Positions 30,082 to 39,526 of a stretch of 64,000 nt of DNA are shown piece by piece. How positions within the stretch are numbered: the stretch's first letter is position 1; the number at the start of each line of letters is the position of its first letter. A program made the translations under genes and the position numbers. The stretch is taken from contig DBGCOP010000022.1 in NCBI GenBank assembly GCA_048360435.1, forward strand, positions 1 through 64,000, in the 5' to 3' direction. The notes under the pieces were generated by a model that was not told the DNA's origin, searched no databases, and saw only the letters and a list, made by a program, of their open reading frames with translations. This stretch comes from Limenecus sp048360435. GTDB lineage: Bacteria; Cyanobacteriota; Vampirovibrionia; Gastranaerophilales; Gastranaerophilaceae.

Positions 30082-31173
30082 TTAAATAAACTCGGAAAGA
30101 ATAATGTTAGAGAGCAAAAAGCCCTGATTTGAAAGGCGGTAGCCTTTGTCTGTCTTGAGGATATGACCGCTTTGAAGATATTTTTTCAGCGGCTTTGCAT
30201 ATTCTTTTTCAAAGTCAATGTTAAACGCTGAATTTATTTTTTCTGTGATGATACCCTGCCCTTTTCGAAACCCGAGAAAGATTGTTTCCTCGAGGCGTTC
30301 CTTTTTGCTTAATGCTTGCAAAAACTCTTTGCTTTCATAGCTTTTTTCATATTCTTTCAGTGTCGTAAAGTTGGAATACCTCACACCACCTATGTATCCG
30401 TGTGCTGCTGCGCCAAAACCGTAATATTCCCCGTCTTCCCAGTAGTTTAAATTGTGCCTTGATTCAAAAGAAGGAAGCGCAAAATTGCTGATTTCATAAT
30501 GTAATAAACCTTCGCTTTCAAGAGTTTCGATTGCGGCAAGGTACATGTCGGCTTGAAGGTCGTCATCGGGAAGCTTTTGGGGCGGTTGGGCAAAAAATGT
30601 ACAGCCTTCTTCAATTTTTAATCCGTAAAGAGATACGTGTTTTACGCCTAGTTGTGTAATTGTGTTCAAGTCGTTTATGAAGTCGTCAAGAGTCTGGTCA
30701 GGCAGCCCGTATATAAAATCCGCACTGATGTTTTTAAAACCGGCTTTTTTTACCCCGATAAGGGTTTGGAGTGCTTTTTGCGCGGTGTGTATTCTTCCGA
30801 TTTTTTTGAGAATGTCGTTGTTGAAACTTTGAATCCCGACAGAGATTCTGTTTATGCCTGTGTCTTTTAATCTTTTAAGATAGTCCGTGTCAACTGTTTC
30901 GGGGTTTATCTCCATTGTGATTTCAGCTTCCGGCAGAAAATTGAAACAGGCTGTAATCCTTGCTATGTCAGAAGTTTCAAGAAGAGAAGGCGTTCCGCCT
31001 CCGAGATAGAGTGTTTTTAGCGGTTCACCTTTGTAATAACAGCCGATTTCTTTGAGGAGTGTGTCAACATAACGTTTTTTTGCATCTTCATTTTCGCCTG
31101 TGTAGGAGACAAACGAGCAGTATTTACACTTGCTTTTGCAAAACGGTATGTGAATGTATGCACTTTGTGCCAT
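30082..31173 (-). CDS. hemW: Radical-SAM heme chaperone HemW (HemN-like)
   Basis: 363 residues beginning with AYIHIPFCKSKCKYCSFVSY, the CxxxCxxC (CKSKCKYC) radical-SAM cluster motif, followed by YLGGGTPSLL and the conserved EINPETV and RISVGIQSFNND stretches. The N-terminus is the short type and the C-terminal HemN domain is present, which fits HemW, now regarded as a heme chaperone, and not coproporphyrinogen dehydrogenase HemN. The start codon overlaps the proA stop (TAATG), so translation is coupled. Confidence 0.9.
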   Translation of the reverse strand: MAQSAYIHIPFCKSKCKYCSFVSYTGENEDAKKRYVDTLLKEIGCYYKGEPLKTLYLGGGTPSLLETSDIARITACFNFLPEAEITMEINPETVDTDYLKRLKDTGINRISVGIQSFNNDILKKIGRIHTAQKALQTLIGVKKAGFKNISADFIYGLPDQTLDDFINDLNTITQLGVKHVSLYGLKIEEGCTFFAQPPQKLPDDDLQADMYLAAIETLESEGLLHYEISNFALPSFESRHNLNYWEDGEYYGFGAAAHGYIGGVRYSNFTTLKEYEKSYESKEFLQALSKKERLEETIFLGFRKGQGIITEKINSAFNIDFEKEYAKPLKKYLQSGHILKTDKGYRLSNQGFLLSNIILSEFI

Positions 31174-32477
31174 TAGATTATTCTCTGATGAATAAAAGTC
31201 TTTTTGCCGTCGGCGTAAGGAGCGACTGTCTGACCTTTTCCGTAAAGCTTGTACTTGTAAATAGTCAGCCCTTCCAGCCCGACAGGTCCTCTCGCGTGGG
31301 TTTTTGCCGTTGAGATTCCTACTTCAGCTCCAAGTCCGTAACGGAAGCCGTCTGCGAATCTTGTTGATGCGTTGGCAAAGACTCCGGCAGAATCCACAAG
31401 ATTCATAAACACTTCGATGCTCTGTTTGTCCTCTGAAATTATACAGTCTGTGTGACCCGAGCCGTAGACATTTATGTGAGCAACAGCATCAAACAGGTCT
31501 TTTACCGCTTTTATCGAAACTGTTAAATCTCCGTATTCCGTTGCCCAGTCTTCTTTTGAAGCAAGCTCAAGATGCGGAACATACTCCTTGCATTTTTCGT
31601 CGCCCTTGACTGTTACACCTGCTTTTTCGAATTCTATAACAAGCTGGGGAAGGTAGTTTTCAAGCAGACTTTCATGAATTAGAATTGTCTCAACCGCATT
31701 GCAAGCACTCGGATACTGGGTTTTTGCGTCAATACATATATCTGTTGCTTTTTTTACATCGGCGTGTTCATCGATGTAAATGTGGCAGATTCCGTCTGCG
31801 TGACCCATTACTGGGATTTTAGTGTTGTTTTTTACGTAAGAAACGAGCGAATTGCCTCCTCTCGGGATAATGAGGTCGATATATTTGTCCAGCGTAAGCA
31901 TTTCTGAAACATCGTTTCTTGTGAACAAAAGGTTTATCGTGTTTTCAGGGAATTGAGGAATCGCTGAAAGTGCCTCTTTGATTAATTTTGTCAGAATAAT
32001 GTTTGTATTTTGAGCTTCTTTTCCGCCTTTTAAGAGCACTGCATTTGCACTTTTTATTGCAAGAGAGCAAATTTGGGGGATTACATCCGGTCTTGCTTCA
32101 AAAATCACTCCGATTAAGCCAATCGGACAGCTGACACGGTAAAGGTCAAGCCCCGTGTCTATTCCCATTGCCCAGAGCTTTTTGTTCACAGGGTCTTCGA
32201 GCCTTTTTACATCTCTGATTCCCTGAATCATATCTCTCATCTTGTTTTCGTCAAGCTTGAGACGGTTAAATGTGCTTTTTGTAATTTCTCCGCTTTCAAC
32301 GAGCGTCTTCGCGGCTTCGAGGTCTTTTGCATTCTCCTGCAAAATAAGAAGCTTATTTTCTTCCAGCTTTTTTGCAATCGCTTCGAGTGCATTGTTTTTC
32401 GTTGTTGTATCTAAAGATGCGAGTGTATATGATGCCAGTTTGGCGTTTTGTGCCGTTGTTTCAAGAGTTGTGACCAT
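31173..32477 (-). CDS. proA: Gamma-glutamyl phosphate reductase
   Basis: 434 residues of the aldehyde-dehydrogenase fold: SCPIGLIGVIFEARPDV, LKGGKEAQNTN, IPRGGNSLV and the catalytic-cysteine stretch TQYPSACNAVETILIH. It reduces gamma-glutamyl phosphate to glutamate semialdehyde in proline synthesis. proB lies 1 kb upstream on the same strand, with an opposite-strand gene between them. AAGGGATGAATA precedes the ATG; hemW is coupled downstream. Confidence 0.96.
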   Translation of the reverse strand: MVTTLETTAQNAKLASYTLASLDTTTKNNALEAIAKKLEENKLLILQENAKDLEAAKTLVESGEITKSTFNRLKLDENKMRDMIQGIRDVKRLEDPVNKKLWAMGIDTGLDLYRVSCPIGLIGVIFEARPDVIPQICSLAIKSANAVLLKGGKEAQNTNIILTKLIKEALSAIPQFPENTINLLFTRNDVSEMLTLDKYIDLIIPRGGNSLVSYVKNNTKIPVMGHADGICHIYIDEHADVKKATDICIDAKTQYPSACNAVETILIHESLLENYLPQLVIEFEKAGVTVKGDEKCKEYVPHLELASKEDWATEYGDLTVSIKAVKDLFDAVAHINVYGSGHTDCIISEDKQSIEVFMNLVDSAGVFANASTRFADGFRYGLGAEVGISTAKTHARGPVGLEGLTIYKYKLYGKGQTVAPYADGKKTFIHQRII

Positions 32478-32575
32478 TATTCATCCCTTTTGTTGTATAT
32501 ATTTAAGCGCAGTATCTCACAATTTTGGCTATTAATCAATCCATTTTTGTATATAATATTCATTAAGGAGAAGCA

Positions 32576-33457
32576 ATGCTGTTTGAAAAAGAAAACAAGC
32601 CTCATCACAGGGTTTATAAAATAGGGAATATTAAAATTACCTTTTCCAAAAAGTTTACCTCAAAGACCAAGTTTCTTAAGAAACTATACAATCTGAAATA
32701 CAGATTGTATAAGACCTTTCTGCCTGAAAGAAATTTGAAAAAATATAAACTGATTATTCCCTTTGGAATGAGCTGTGCTTTTTCAACACGTTTTTTTTAT
32801 TATTTTAAATTTGACGATTCAACTTTCTGGAACTGGGTCTGGGCGGTTGACCCCGATGTGCAGATAAAAGTGTTTGAACATCCCGAGCTCCTTTTTAGCG
32901 GTAACAAAAAGTTTATTCCCCACGGCGGAGGAATGTGGGCTTGTGATGTAACAGGAATGAGTTTTCACAGCAAAAGATTTTATAATGATTTTCTGAAATC
33001 AGACGGCTCTTTAGACAAACAAATGCTCGAAGAAGACTTTGAAGAGCTTATGTCGCGTACAAAATATCTGTATGAAAAAACAAAAAAATATATGGCTTCA
33101 AAAGATAAAAAACTCTTTGCCTACAATATGCTGAATCTTGACTGTGATGTTCAAACCCGTATAGAAAAAATAAAAAGGCTCTATGACTATATTGAAACAA
33201 AAACAGAAAATTTTGATTTTCTTTTGATAACAGCGAGACAAAACTTTGATAAAGTTCAATGTGAAATGTCAAAAACTCATCCGAAAATTTTTGTCCGAAA
33301 GGTTAAATCATATTATTCTGACGGACATCAGGATCTTTCAAGAGACAGAATCGGCTGGATAAAGATTTTCAAAGAATTTCAGCCTGAAATCATACAAAAA
33401 AGTAAAATCAAAACTGTAAAATTCAACCAGATTGAGCTTAATAAACTGAATGAGTAG
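32576..33457 (+). CDS. DUF1796-like (putative papain-like) protein
   Basis: 293 residues. The stretch LIIPFGMSCAFSTRFFYYFK (about 59-78) resembles the SLGxxCxxAxxLR start of the DUF1796 papain-like cysteine peptidase group, with Cys and, later, PHGGGMWACDVTG and repeated His residues. The last 100 residues carry DFLLITARQNFDKV, typical of the family's second half. It is flanked by proA and proB on the opposite strand and stands alone. AAGGAG precedes the ATG. Family assignment is tentative. Confidence 0.5.
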   Translation: MLFEKENKPHHRVYKIGNIKITFSKKFTSKTKFLKKLYNLKYRLYKTFLPERNLKKYKLIIPFGMSCAFSTRFFYYFKFDDSTFWNWVWAVDPDVQIKVFEHPELLFSGNKKFIPHGGGMWACDVTGMSFHSKRFYNDFLKSDGSLDKQMLEEDFEELMSRTKYLYEKTKKYMASKDKKLFAYNMLNLDCDVQTRIEKIKRLYDYIETKTENFDFLLITARQNFDKVQCEMSKTHPKIFVRKVKSYYSDGHQDLSRDRIGWIKIFKEFQPEIIQKSKIKTVKFNQIELNKLNE

Positions 33458-33458
33458 T

Positions 33459-34628
33459 TTATAAAAGAGCAATGTTGTCTCTTGTTATTATTGCATCGTA
33501 GTTTTTGTAGCCGAGGATTTTTAGAATGTCATCCGAGTGTTTTCCGAGAATTTTTTTGCAGTCGGAACAATTGTAATTCACCATACCTCTGGCAAATTCA
33601 TTGCCCCTGTCATCGAGAATGCTGACTATGTCTCCTTTTTGACAGTCGCCTTCAATTGAAAGCACTCCGATAGGCAAAAGACTTTTGTTCTCTTGAGCAA
33701 GTGCTTTTTTTGCACCCTCGTTTACGGTTATTCGTGCCTGAATATTTGTTGCGTAGGCAATCCAGCGTTTTTTGTTTGCAAGATTTTCTGTCGGTAAAAA
33801 TATAGTTCCGAGATTTTCTTCTTCTTTTTCGTCAAAAAGCCGTTGAATAATGTGAGGAGTTTTTCCGTTGGCAATAACAGCCATAGCACCTGAGCGGGTT
33901 ACTACTTTCATAGCTTCCAGTTTTGTCTTCATTCCTCCTCTGCCGCCGGCTTCGGGGCTTAGGGCATTTTTTGTAAAGCTTTCAAATTCCTCTGTTAATT
34001 TTTCAACAACATCGATTTTTTTAGCTTCGGGGTTAATCTTCGGGTTGTCATTATAAAGCCCGTCGATGTCTGACAGAACAACAAGCAAATCAGCATCCAG
34101 CTCGCTTGCAACAAGCGCAGAAAGCTTGTCGTTGTCAGAAAAACTGACCTGAAAGGCATCCTGATAAAAATCAAGCTCGGCTGTTGAAACAGTGTCGTTC
34201 TGGTTGATTACGGGGATTGTTCCGAGTTCAATCAGAGTGTTGAGTGCATCATGAAGGCTCAAATACTTTCTGCGGTGCGTAAAATCTTCTTCTGTCAAAA
34301 GAATCTGAGAGGTAATAATTTCGTACTTGTCAAAACCGTCCTCGTAAATAGACATTAGCCTTGATTGACCCACGGCAGCACACGCCTGTTTTATGGACAT
34401 ACTCTCGGATGGGTTTACACCGAGCCTTTTTGCTCCGAGTCCGACTGCACCCGAGGTTACAATGATAGGCTCTTTGCCCTGTTTTTTAAGCTGTGCAATG
34501 TCTTCAATGAATGTGTAAATTCGAGACAGCGAAATTTCTTTGAAATCGTTTCTCAAAACGTTCGTTCCGAACTTGAAAACGATTCTTTTGGCATTTCTTA
34601 AATTTTTACGTATCTGCGCATTATTCAT
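33459..34628 (-). CDS. proB: Glutamate 5-kinase with PUA domain
   Basis: 389 residues. The amino-acid kinase domain (about 12-265) has VFKFGTNVLRND, VTSGAVGLGAKRLG, NQNDTVST and GGRGGMKTKLEAM. The PUA domain follows at about 285-370 (ITVNEGAKKAL, GVLSIEGDCQKGDIVSI). It makes gamma-glutamyl phosphate for proline. No Shine-Dalgarno; TATAAT (34641-34636, minus strand) ends 7 nt before the ATG, so a leaderless mRNA is likely. Confidence 0.96.
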   Translation of the reverse strand: MNNAQIRKNLRNAKRIVFKFGTNVLRNDFKEISLSRIYTFIEDIAQLKKQGKEPIIVTSGAVGLGAKRLGVNPSESMSIKQACAAVGQSRLMSIYEDGFDKYEIITSQILLTEEDFTHRRKYLSLHDALNTLIELGTIPVINQNDTVSTAELDFYQDAFQVSFSDNDKLSALVASELDADLLVVLSDIDGLYNDNPKINPEAKKIDVVEKLTEEFESFTKNALSPEAGGRGGMKTKLEAMKVVTRSGAMAVIANGKTPHIIQRLFDEKEEENLGTIFLPTENLANKKRWIAYATNIQARITVNEGAKKALAQENKSLLPIGVLSIEGDCQKGDIVSILDDRGNEFARGMVNYNCSDCKKILGKHSDDILKILGYKNYDAIITRDNIALL

Positions 34629-34735
34629 ACAGAAAATTATACTTAAAAAATGAAATATTTAAAGTAAACGTTGTATTAAAAAAAATTTTTTTGAAGTAAT
34701 ATATTTATTAAAAATCGAGACAGGATAGATTAGAG

Positions 34736-36034
34736 ATGAATGAATTAAAAGATAAAGACGAACAGTATAATGCTTATTTATATAAACATAAACATTCACA
34801 GTCAAAAGGCGGATTCGGAAAACTCATAATGAGCCTTCTTTTGACCATAATTGTGCTCGCAGCTGCTGCATTTGCCTATATCGGACTTGCCGGCAAGGAG
34901 AATAAATATTCGAAAATGCTTATGAGCTTTGTGAAAGACTTAAACCCTAGAGAACAAAAGGGATTCAGCCTCCCAATTCTTCAACAGCGTCAGAATATAT
35001 TGATTGTCGGTGTTGATTCAAACGGAGATGCTGCCGACAAATTCAAGGGCACACGCTCTGACACAATGATTCTTGTGAACCTTGACCCTGCTGCTCATTC
35101 GATTAATGCAATTTCAATCCCGAGAGACAGCAAAGTCTATCTCGCAGGCGATTACGGAGTGCAAAAAATTAACGCTGCCCACGCTCTGGGCGGAATTGAT
35201 TTGACAATAAAAACAGTAGAAGACACTCTTGGAATAAAAATTAATAAGTATGTTCTCGTCAACAATGACGGGGTGAAAAAACTCGTGGATGCTTTAGGCG
35301 GCGTGCCTGTGTACATTGAAAAAGATATGTACTATAACGACAACGCAGGAAAACTCCACATCAACCTTTCAAAAGGTCTCCATGTCCTAAACGGCGATCA
35401 GGTGGAAGGCTATTTGAGATTCAGAAAAGACGGGCTGGGCGATATTGGCAGAACCTCAAGACAACAGTGGTTTGTCAAAGCAGTGCTTGAAAAACTTCAG
35501 TCACCTTCTGCAATACCAAAAATTCCCGAGGTTTTGAACATCGCTTCAACATACGTGAAAACAAACCTGTCGCTTTATGAAATGTCTCACATTGCGGCTG
35601 CGCTGAGAAACATTGATATGAACGATGTTGAGTTTGCTACTTTGCCGGGTTCACCTTCAAAAAAAGGCTATATAAGCTATTGGATTCTTGACCCTGAAAA
35701 AACTCAGGAGGTCATAGACAGAATGGTTTACAGAGACAAACCGGCACCTTCTGACAAAAAACTTGTTGCAGGCATTATGTATGCGTTTGATAAAGAAGAA
35801 GAAGCAATGAGAATCAAAGATGCCCTTACTGCTTCAGGTTACGAAGTTAACTGCATCGGAAGAGCACATCTTCCTCATTCTCAAATCATTGGTCACAATG
35901 CTGCTGTGACAAGCGATTTCATCAGCTGGCTCAAAAAACAGGTGCCTGAGGTAAAAGGCTCACAGTTTGTCTATGACCCGGTGCGTATGTACTGCGTACA
36001 CAGCGATTTTACGATTATAGTTTCAGGATCATAA
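34736..36034 (+). CDS. LytR-CpsA-Psr (LCP) family cell-envelope protein
   Basis: 432 residues. One N-terminal membrane helix (about 25-50) anchors an extracytoplasmic LCP domain with ILIVGVDSNGDAAD, TRSDTMILVNL, ISIPRDSKVYL and LRFRKDGLGDIGRTSRQQWF. Arg and Asp residues of these motifs bind the polyprenyl-phosphate and pyrophosphate groups. A LytR_C-like domain lies at about 340-430. These enzymes attach polymers such as teichoic acid, capsule or arabinogalactan-like glycans to peptidoglycan. AGGATAG precedes the ATG. hisG and mazG follow within 3 nt and 2 nt, so an operon is likely. Confidence 0.93.
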   Translation: MNELKDKDEQYNAYLYKHKHSQSKGGFGKLIMSLLLTIIVLAAAAFAYIGLAGKENKYSKMLMSFVKDLNPREQKGFSLPILQQRQNILIVGVDSNGDAADKFKGTRSDTMILVNLDPAAHSINAISIPRDSKVYLAGDYGVQKINAAHALGGIDLTIKTVEDTLGIKINKYVLVNNDGVKKLVDALGGVPVYIEKDMYYNDNAGKLHINLSKGLHVLNGDQVEGYLRFRKDGLGDIGRTSRQQWFVKAVLEKLQSPSAIPKIPEVLNIASTYVKTNLSLYEMSHIAAALRNIDMNDVEFATLPGSPSKKGYISYWILDPEKTQEVIDRMVYRDKPAPSDKKLVAGIMYAFDKEEEAMRIKDALTASGYEVNCIGRAHLPHSQIIGHNAAVTSDFISWLKKQVPEVKGSQFVYDPVRMYCVHSDFTIIVSGS

Positions 36035-36036
36035 AT

Positions 36037-36912
36037 ATGAACGAAGAAAATGTTTTAAAAATAGCAATTCCGAACAAGGGAAGAATGTCAGAAAAAATTT
36101 ACAACCTCCTGACAAGTGCAGGCTTGAACTTTCCGTCAAAAGATGAAAGAACACTTCAGGTCTCAACAAAGGATAAAAAACACAAGATTATCTTTGTCAG
36201 AACAGCGGACATCCCCAGATTCCTCGAAGCAGGTGTTGCTGATATAGGCTTTACAGGCTTTGATATTGTTACGGAACTCAAAGCTGATGTTGAAAAGATT
36301 ATGGACCTGGACTTTGGCGGCTGTGAAATGGTTGTTGCCGTAAAAGAAGAAGACCCGTATGACTGTACTGCTGATTTGCCTGAACAAATCAACGTTGCAA
36401 CATCTTTTCCCAATATTGCAAAAGAATATCTCGAAAAAGCAGGCAAAAAACCCAAAATAATCGAGGTCACAGGTGCTACGGAAATTACTCCGAGACTCGG
36501 GCTCTCTGATGTAGTTGTTGATATTACTTCTTCGGGTTCGACTTTGAAGTCCAACAAACTTAAAATTATCGATAAAATTCTCGATTCCTGTGCAATTGTT
36601 GTTGCAAGAAAGGGGCTTACTCCGGATTTAAGAAAAAAGACAGATACGCTTTTAACTGCGCTTCGCTCAGTGCTTGAAGCAAGAGAGAAAAAATATTTGA
36701 TGGCGAATGTGCCAAAAGACAAACTTGATGAAATCAGAGAGTTTTTGCCCGGCTTTACTGCTCCGACTGTTATGACAATGATGGGTGATGACAAAAACGT
36801 TGTAATCCATGTTGTTGTGGATGCGGATAGGGTTTTTGACAGTGTGGAACACTTGAAGGCTCTTGGCGGACAGGGAATTTTGATTATGACGGTTGACCAG
36901 ATGGTGCGTTAG
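36037..36912 (+). CDS. hisG: ATP phosphoribosyltransferase, long form
   Basis: 291 residues. Catalytic domains show IAIPNKGRMSEKI, DIGFTGFDIVTE, EVTGATEITPRLGLSDVVVD and TSSGSTLKSNKL. The C-terminal ACT-like regulatory domain (about 215-290; FLPGFTAPTVMTM and ending ILIMTVDQMV) identifies the long, histidine-feedback-regulated form that needs no HisZ. It makes the first committed step of histidine synthesis. Located 2 nt after the LCP gene, without other his genes. Confidence 0.95.
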   Translation: MNEENVLKIAIPNKGRMSEKIYNLLTSAGLNFPSKDERTLQVSTKDKKHKIIFVRTADIPRFLEAGVADIGFTGFDIVTELKADVEKIMDLDFGGCEMVVAVKEEDPYDCTADLPEQINVATSFPNIAKEYLEKAGKKPKIIEVTGATEITPRLGLSDVVVDITSSGSTLKSNKLKIIDKILDSCAIVVARKGLTPDLRKKTDTLLTALRSVLEAREKKYLMANVPKDKLDEIREFLPGFTAPTVMTMMGDDKNVVIHVVVDADRVFDSVEHLKALGGQGILIMTVDQMVR

Positions 36913-36913
36913 A

Positions 36914-37693
36914 ATGAACTATCCTAATCTTGAAAGACTGATTGATATTTTAGAAACCCTGCGAAGCGAAAACGGCTGTGCCTGGGACAGAGAACAGACT
37001 CATTACTCTTTGAAAAAGAATATGATTGAAGAAGCCTATGAGGCTGTTGATGCTATCGAAGACGGCGACTGTGAACATTTGAAAGAGGAACTGGGAGACG
37101 TGCTTCTTCAGGTTGTGCTTCATTCTCAAATCGCAAAAGAAGAAAATGAGTTCACAATAGAAGACGTAGCACAGGGAATCGCCGACAAACTTGTACACAG
37201 ACATCCGCATGTATTTGGAGACACAAAGGTTTCTTCAACTCAGGATATTCTTGACAACTGGGAAAAACTTAAAAAAGAGGAGAAAAAACACAGAAAATCC
37301 GTAATGGACGGAGTTTCTCGCTCACAGGCAGCTTTGATGAGTGCTCAAAAAATCAGCAAGAAAGCTGTGTCGGTCGGTTTTGAATGGCCGAGTGAAGAAT
37401 CTTTGTGGGAATGTTTTGAATCTGAAATCAGCGAGTTCAAAGAGGCTTTGAAAAAAGGCGATAAAGAAAACGCAGAAGAAGAACTCGGAGATATGCTTTT
37501 TGCTGTTGTGAATCTTGCACGGTGGAACAAAATTGATGCGGAACAGGCACTTTTGAAGGCGAATCGAAAGTTCATGGCTCGGTTTAGAAAAATGGAAGAA
37601 CTGGCAAAAGAACAGGGCGAAAAACCGCTTGAACAATATTCGTTTGAAGAGTATGATGACCTGTGGAAAAAAGCAAAACAGGCTTTGAAATAA
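36914..37693 (+). CDS. mazG: Nucleoside triphosphate pyrophosphohydrolase MazG
   Basis: 259 residues with two MazG domains. The first has CAWDREQTHYSLKKNMIEEA, EEAYEAVDAIE and KEELGDVLLQVVLHSQIA. The second has EISEFKEALKKGD and EEELGDMLFAVVNLARW. The acidic EExxE clusters bind Mg2+. It hydrolyses (d)NTPs and can lower ppGpp. Start at 36914, one base after the hisG stop, preferred over the upstream in-frame ATG inside hisG. Terminator directly behind. Confidence 0.95.
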   Translation: MNYPNLERLIDILETLRSENGCAWDREQTHYSLKKNMIEEAYEAVDAIEDGDCEHLKEELGDVLLQVVLHSQIAKEENEFTIEDVAQGIADKLVHRHPHVFGDTKVSSTQDILDNWEKLKKEEKKHRKSVMDGVSRSQAALMSAQKISKKAVSVGFEWPSEESLWECFESEISEFKEALKKGDKENAEEELGDMLFAVVNLARWNKIDAEQALLKANRKFMARFRKMEELAKEQGEKPLEQYSFEEYDDLWKKAKQALK

Positions 37694-37699
37694 AAGAAG

Positions 37700-37732
37700 T
37701 GCCGGCTGAAATCAACCGGCATTCTTTTTTTT
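37700..37732 (+). terminator. Terminator of the LCP-hisG-mazG operon
   Basis: TGCCGG (37700-37705) pairs with CCGGCA (37716-37721), with TGA/TCA pairing inside, followed by TTCTTTTTTTT. Confidence 0.85.
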
Positions 37733-37745
37733 ATAGGTTTTGGAG

Positions 37746-38219
37746 TTATGACATTTTGTTTAATGTGATAAAGTTGTCGAGTTGAGAAGCAACCTGTGCT
37801 TTATCAGTGTATTTCTGGTCGATTTGCCCTGCTTTGTAAGTATGTTTATGGTCGATGTATGCCAGAACAGGAAGAGCAAGAGCTGCTGCTATTACACCGA
37901 TTTTGCCTGTTGTAGAGAATTTGGAAAGAGCTTTTGTAATAAATCCTGCAAGTTTAGCTGTGGGTTTTTTTGTACTCAAAAATTTTTGAACACCTTTGAG
38001 CCCTTTTGTAATAACTTGAGCTGTTTTCGGACTTTTGTAAGCTGCATAAGTTACACCTGCTGCGCTTCCTCCGACAAGACCTGCTTGAAGATAAGAAACC
38101 GCGTTGTTTTTGAAATGCTCACCCGCACAGTTAAATTTGTTGTTGATAGAACCTTTGTTAGGGTCGAGAAGAGCTGTTGTGATACTACCCGGGAAAATTG
38201 TTGTTGCGAAATTTGCCAT
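37746..38219 (-). CDS. Unknown Ala/Gly/Lys-rich membrane protein
   Basis: 157 residues. The polar N-terminus (ANFATTIFPGSITTALLDPN) precedes two or three hydrophobic helices (YLQAGLVGGSAAGVTYAAYK and GKIGVIAAALALPVLAYIDH) and a Lys-rich link. No signal sequence. It resembles the proteins at 29063 and 62240 in composition, suggesting a lineage-specific group. AAGGAAGTAGG lies before the ATG. Function unknown. Confidence 0.65.
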   Translation of the reverse strand: MANFATTIFPGSITTALLDPNKGSINNKFNCAGEHFKNNAVSYLQAGLVGGSAAGVTYAAYKSPKTAQVITKGLKGVQKFLSTKKPTAKLAGFITKALSKFSTTGKIGVIAAALALPVLAYIDHKHTYKAGQIDQKYTDKAQVASQLDNFITLNKMS

Positions 38220-38365
38220 TTTTAACCTACTTCCTTTTATTTACTTACACGAAAATTTTTAACTTTACACTACCTATGTTTATATAAACAATTATGTTGT
38301 TAAAAAATTGCTTTTTCTTTTGAAATTTGCTTTACAAAACTTAATAGTGGTTTTCTTTTAACTGC

Positions 38366-38394
38366 TTGATAATGAAGTTTTTTTGCGGTATTTT
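38366..38394 (+). promoter_or_regulatory. Putative promoter of the aldolase gene
   Basis: TTGATA (38366-38371), a 17-bp spacer and TATTTT (38389-38394), about 40 nt before the ATG. The -10 is weak. Confidence 0.4.
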
Positions 38395-38434
38395 GATTGT
38401 GACTATGCACGAGTACAAAAGAGGAGAAAAACTC

Positions 38435-39394
38435 ATGGCAGAAAGAAAATTAGTTGGAACAAACGAAATGTTCAAAAAAGCACTCGCAGGCGGATATGCT
38501 ATCGGTGCTTACAACGTTAACAACATGGAAATTTTGCAGGCTATTGCAGAAGCAGCTGAAGAAACACGCTCACCTATCATTTTGCAGGTTTCAGCAGGTG
38601 CAAGAAAATATGCTAACCAAACTTATCTTGTGAAACTTGTTGAAGCAGCTCTTGCTACAACTACTGTACCTATTGCATTACACCTTGACCACGGTGCAGA
38701 TTTTGAAATTTGTAAAGCTTGTATCGACGGCGGTTTCTCATCAGTTATGATTGACGGAAGCAGATTCTCATTTGAAGAAAACGTTGCAGTTACTAAAAAA
38801 GTTGTTGAATACGCTCATGAAAGAGGCGTTTCAGTAGAAGCTGAATTGGGTAAACTTGCAGGTGTTGAAGATGATGTAAACGTTGATGCAAAAGATGCTA
38901 AATATACTAACGTTAAAGAAGCTGTTGAATTTGTAAAACAAACAGGCTGTGACTCACTTGCTATCGCTATCGGTACATCTCACGGTGCTTACAAATTCTC
39001 AGGCGAAGCTAAATTAGACTTCGACAGACTTAAAGAAATCAAAGATGCTTTGAAAGAAGCAGGTTTCGGCGATTATCCGATTGTATTGCACGGTTCTTCT
39101 TCAGTTCCTCAAGAACTTGTTGAAAAATGCAACAAATACGGCGGAAACCTTCCTAACGCACAAGGCGTACCTGAAGATATGCTCAACTATGCTTCTAAAC
39201 ACGGCGTAGCTAAAATCAATATTGATACAGACTTGAGATTGGCTATGACTTCTACTATCAGAGAGTTCTTCATCGAACATCCTGAAAAATTCGACCCGAG
39301 AGAATACATGGGACCGGGCAGAACAGCTGTAAAAGAAATGGTTATGCACAAAATGAGAGACGTTTTGGGCACAGCCGGCCACGCTGATGACTAG
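38435..39394 (+). CDS. fba: Class II fructose-bisphosphate aldolase
   Basis: 319 residues. Zinc and catalytic motifs: ALHLDHGADFEICKACIDGG, SVEAELGKLAGVEDDV, IAIGTSHGAYKFSG and VLHGSSSVPQELVEKC, all typical of class II Fba. It cleaves fructose 1,6-bisphosphate to DHAP and glyceraldehyde 3-phosphate, or runs in reverse in gluconeogenesis. Start at 38435, behind AGAGGAGA; the longer frame to 38366 overlaps the promoter. Codon use is strongly biased, suggesting high expression. A structured repeat-flanked element follows the stop. Confidence 0.95.
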   Translation: MAERKLVGTNEMFKKALAGGYAIGAYNVNNMEILQAIAEAAEETRSPIILQVSAGARKYANQTYLVKLVEAALATTTVPIALHLDHGADFEICKACIDGGFSSVMIDGSRFSFEENVAVTKKVVEYAHERGVSVEAELGKLAGVEDDVNVDAKDAKYTNVKEAVEFVKQTGCDSLAIAIGTSHGAYKFSGEAKLDFDRLKEIKDALKEAGFGDYPIVLHGSSSVPQELVEKCNKYGGNLPNAQGVPEDMLNYASKHGVAKINIDTDLRLAMTSTIREFFIEHPEKFDPREYMGPGRTAVKEMVMHKMRDVLGTAGHADD

Positions 39395-39485
39395 CGGATT
39401 CTGACGGGTGCGTATCGAAGAGAGCACCCATGTGAGGCAAAACCACGTTTTTGCCGAACGTCAGTAATCCAAGACAGCGGATTCT
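39393..39485 (+). repeat. Three-way-junction element flanked by 10-bp direct repeats
   Basis: AGCGGATTCT occurs at 39393-39402 and again at 39476-39485. Between them GGATT+CTGACG (39396-39406) pairs with CGTCAG+AATCC (39459-39470, one bulged T), enclosing two hairpins: GGGTGC/GCACCC (39406-39411, 39424-39429) and GGCAAAA/TTTTGCC (39436-39442, 39449-39455). The first repeat covers the fba stop codon. It may be a small mobile palindrome with a target-site duplication or a 3'UTR RNA element. Confidence 0.6.
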
Positions 39486-39493
39486 TAAATCTT

Positions 39494-39526
39494 AAAAAGC
39501 CTTCCTTCATTCAAGGAAGGCTTTTT
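39494..39526 (+). terminator. Rho-independent terminator after fba
   Basis: AAAAAGCCTTCCTT pairs with AAGGAAGGCTTTTT around CATTC; symmetrical, so usable by the convergent gene whose stop it touches. Confidence 0.9.
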
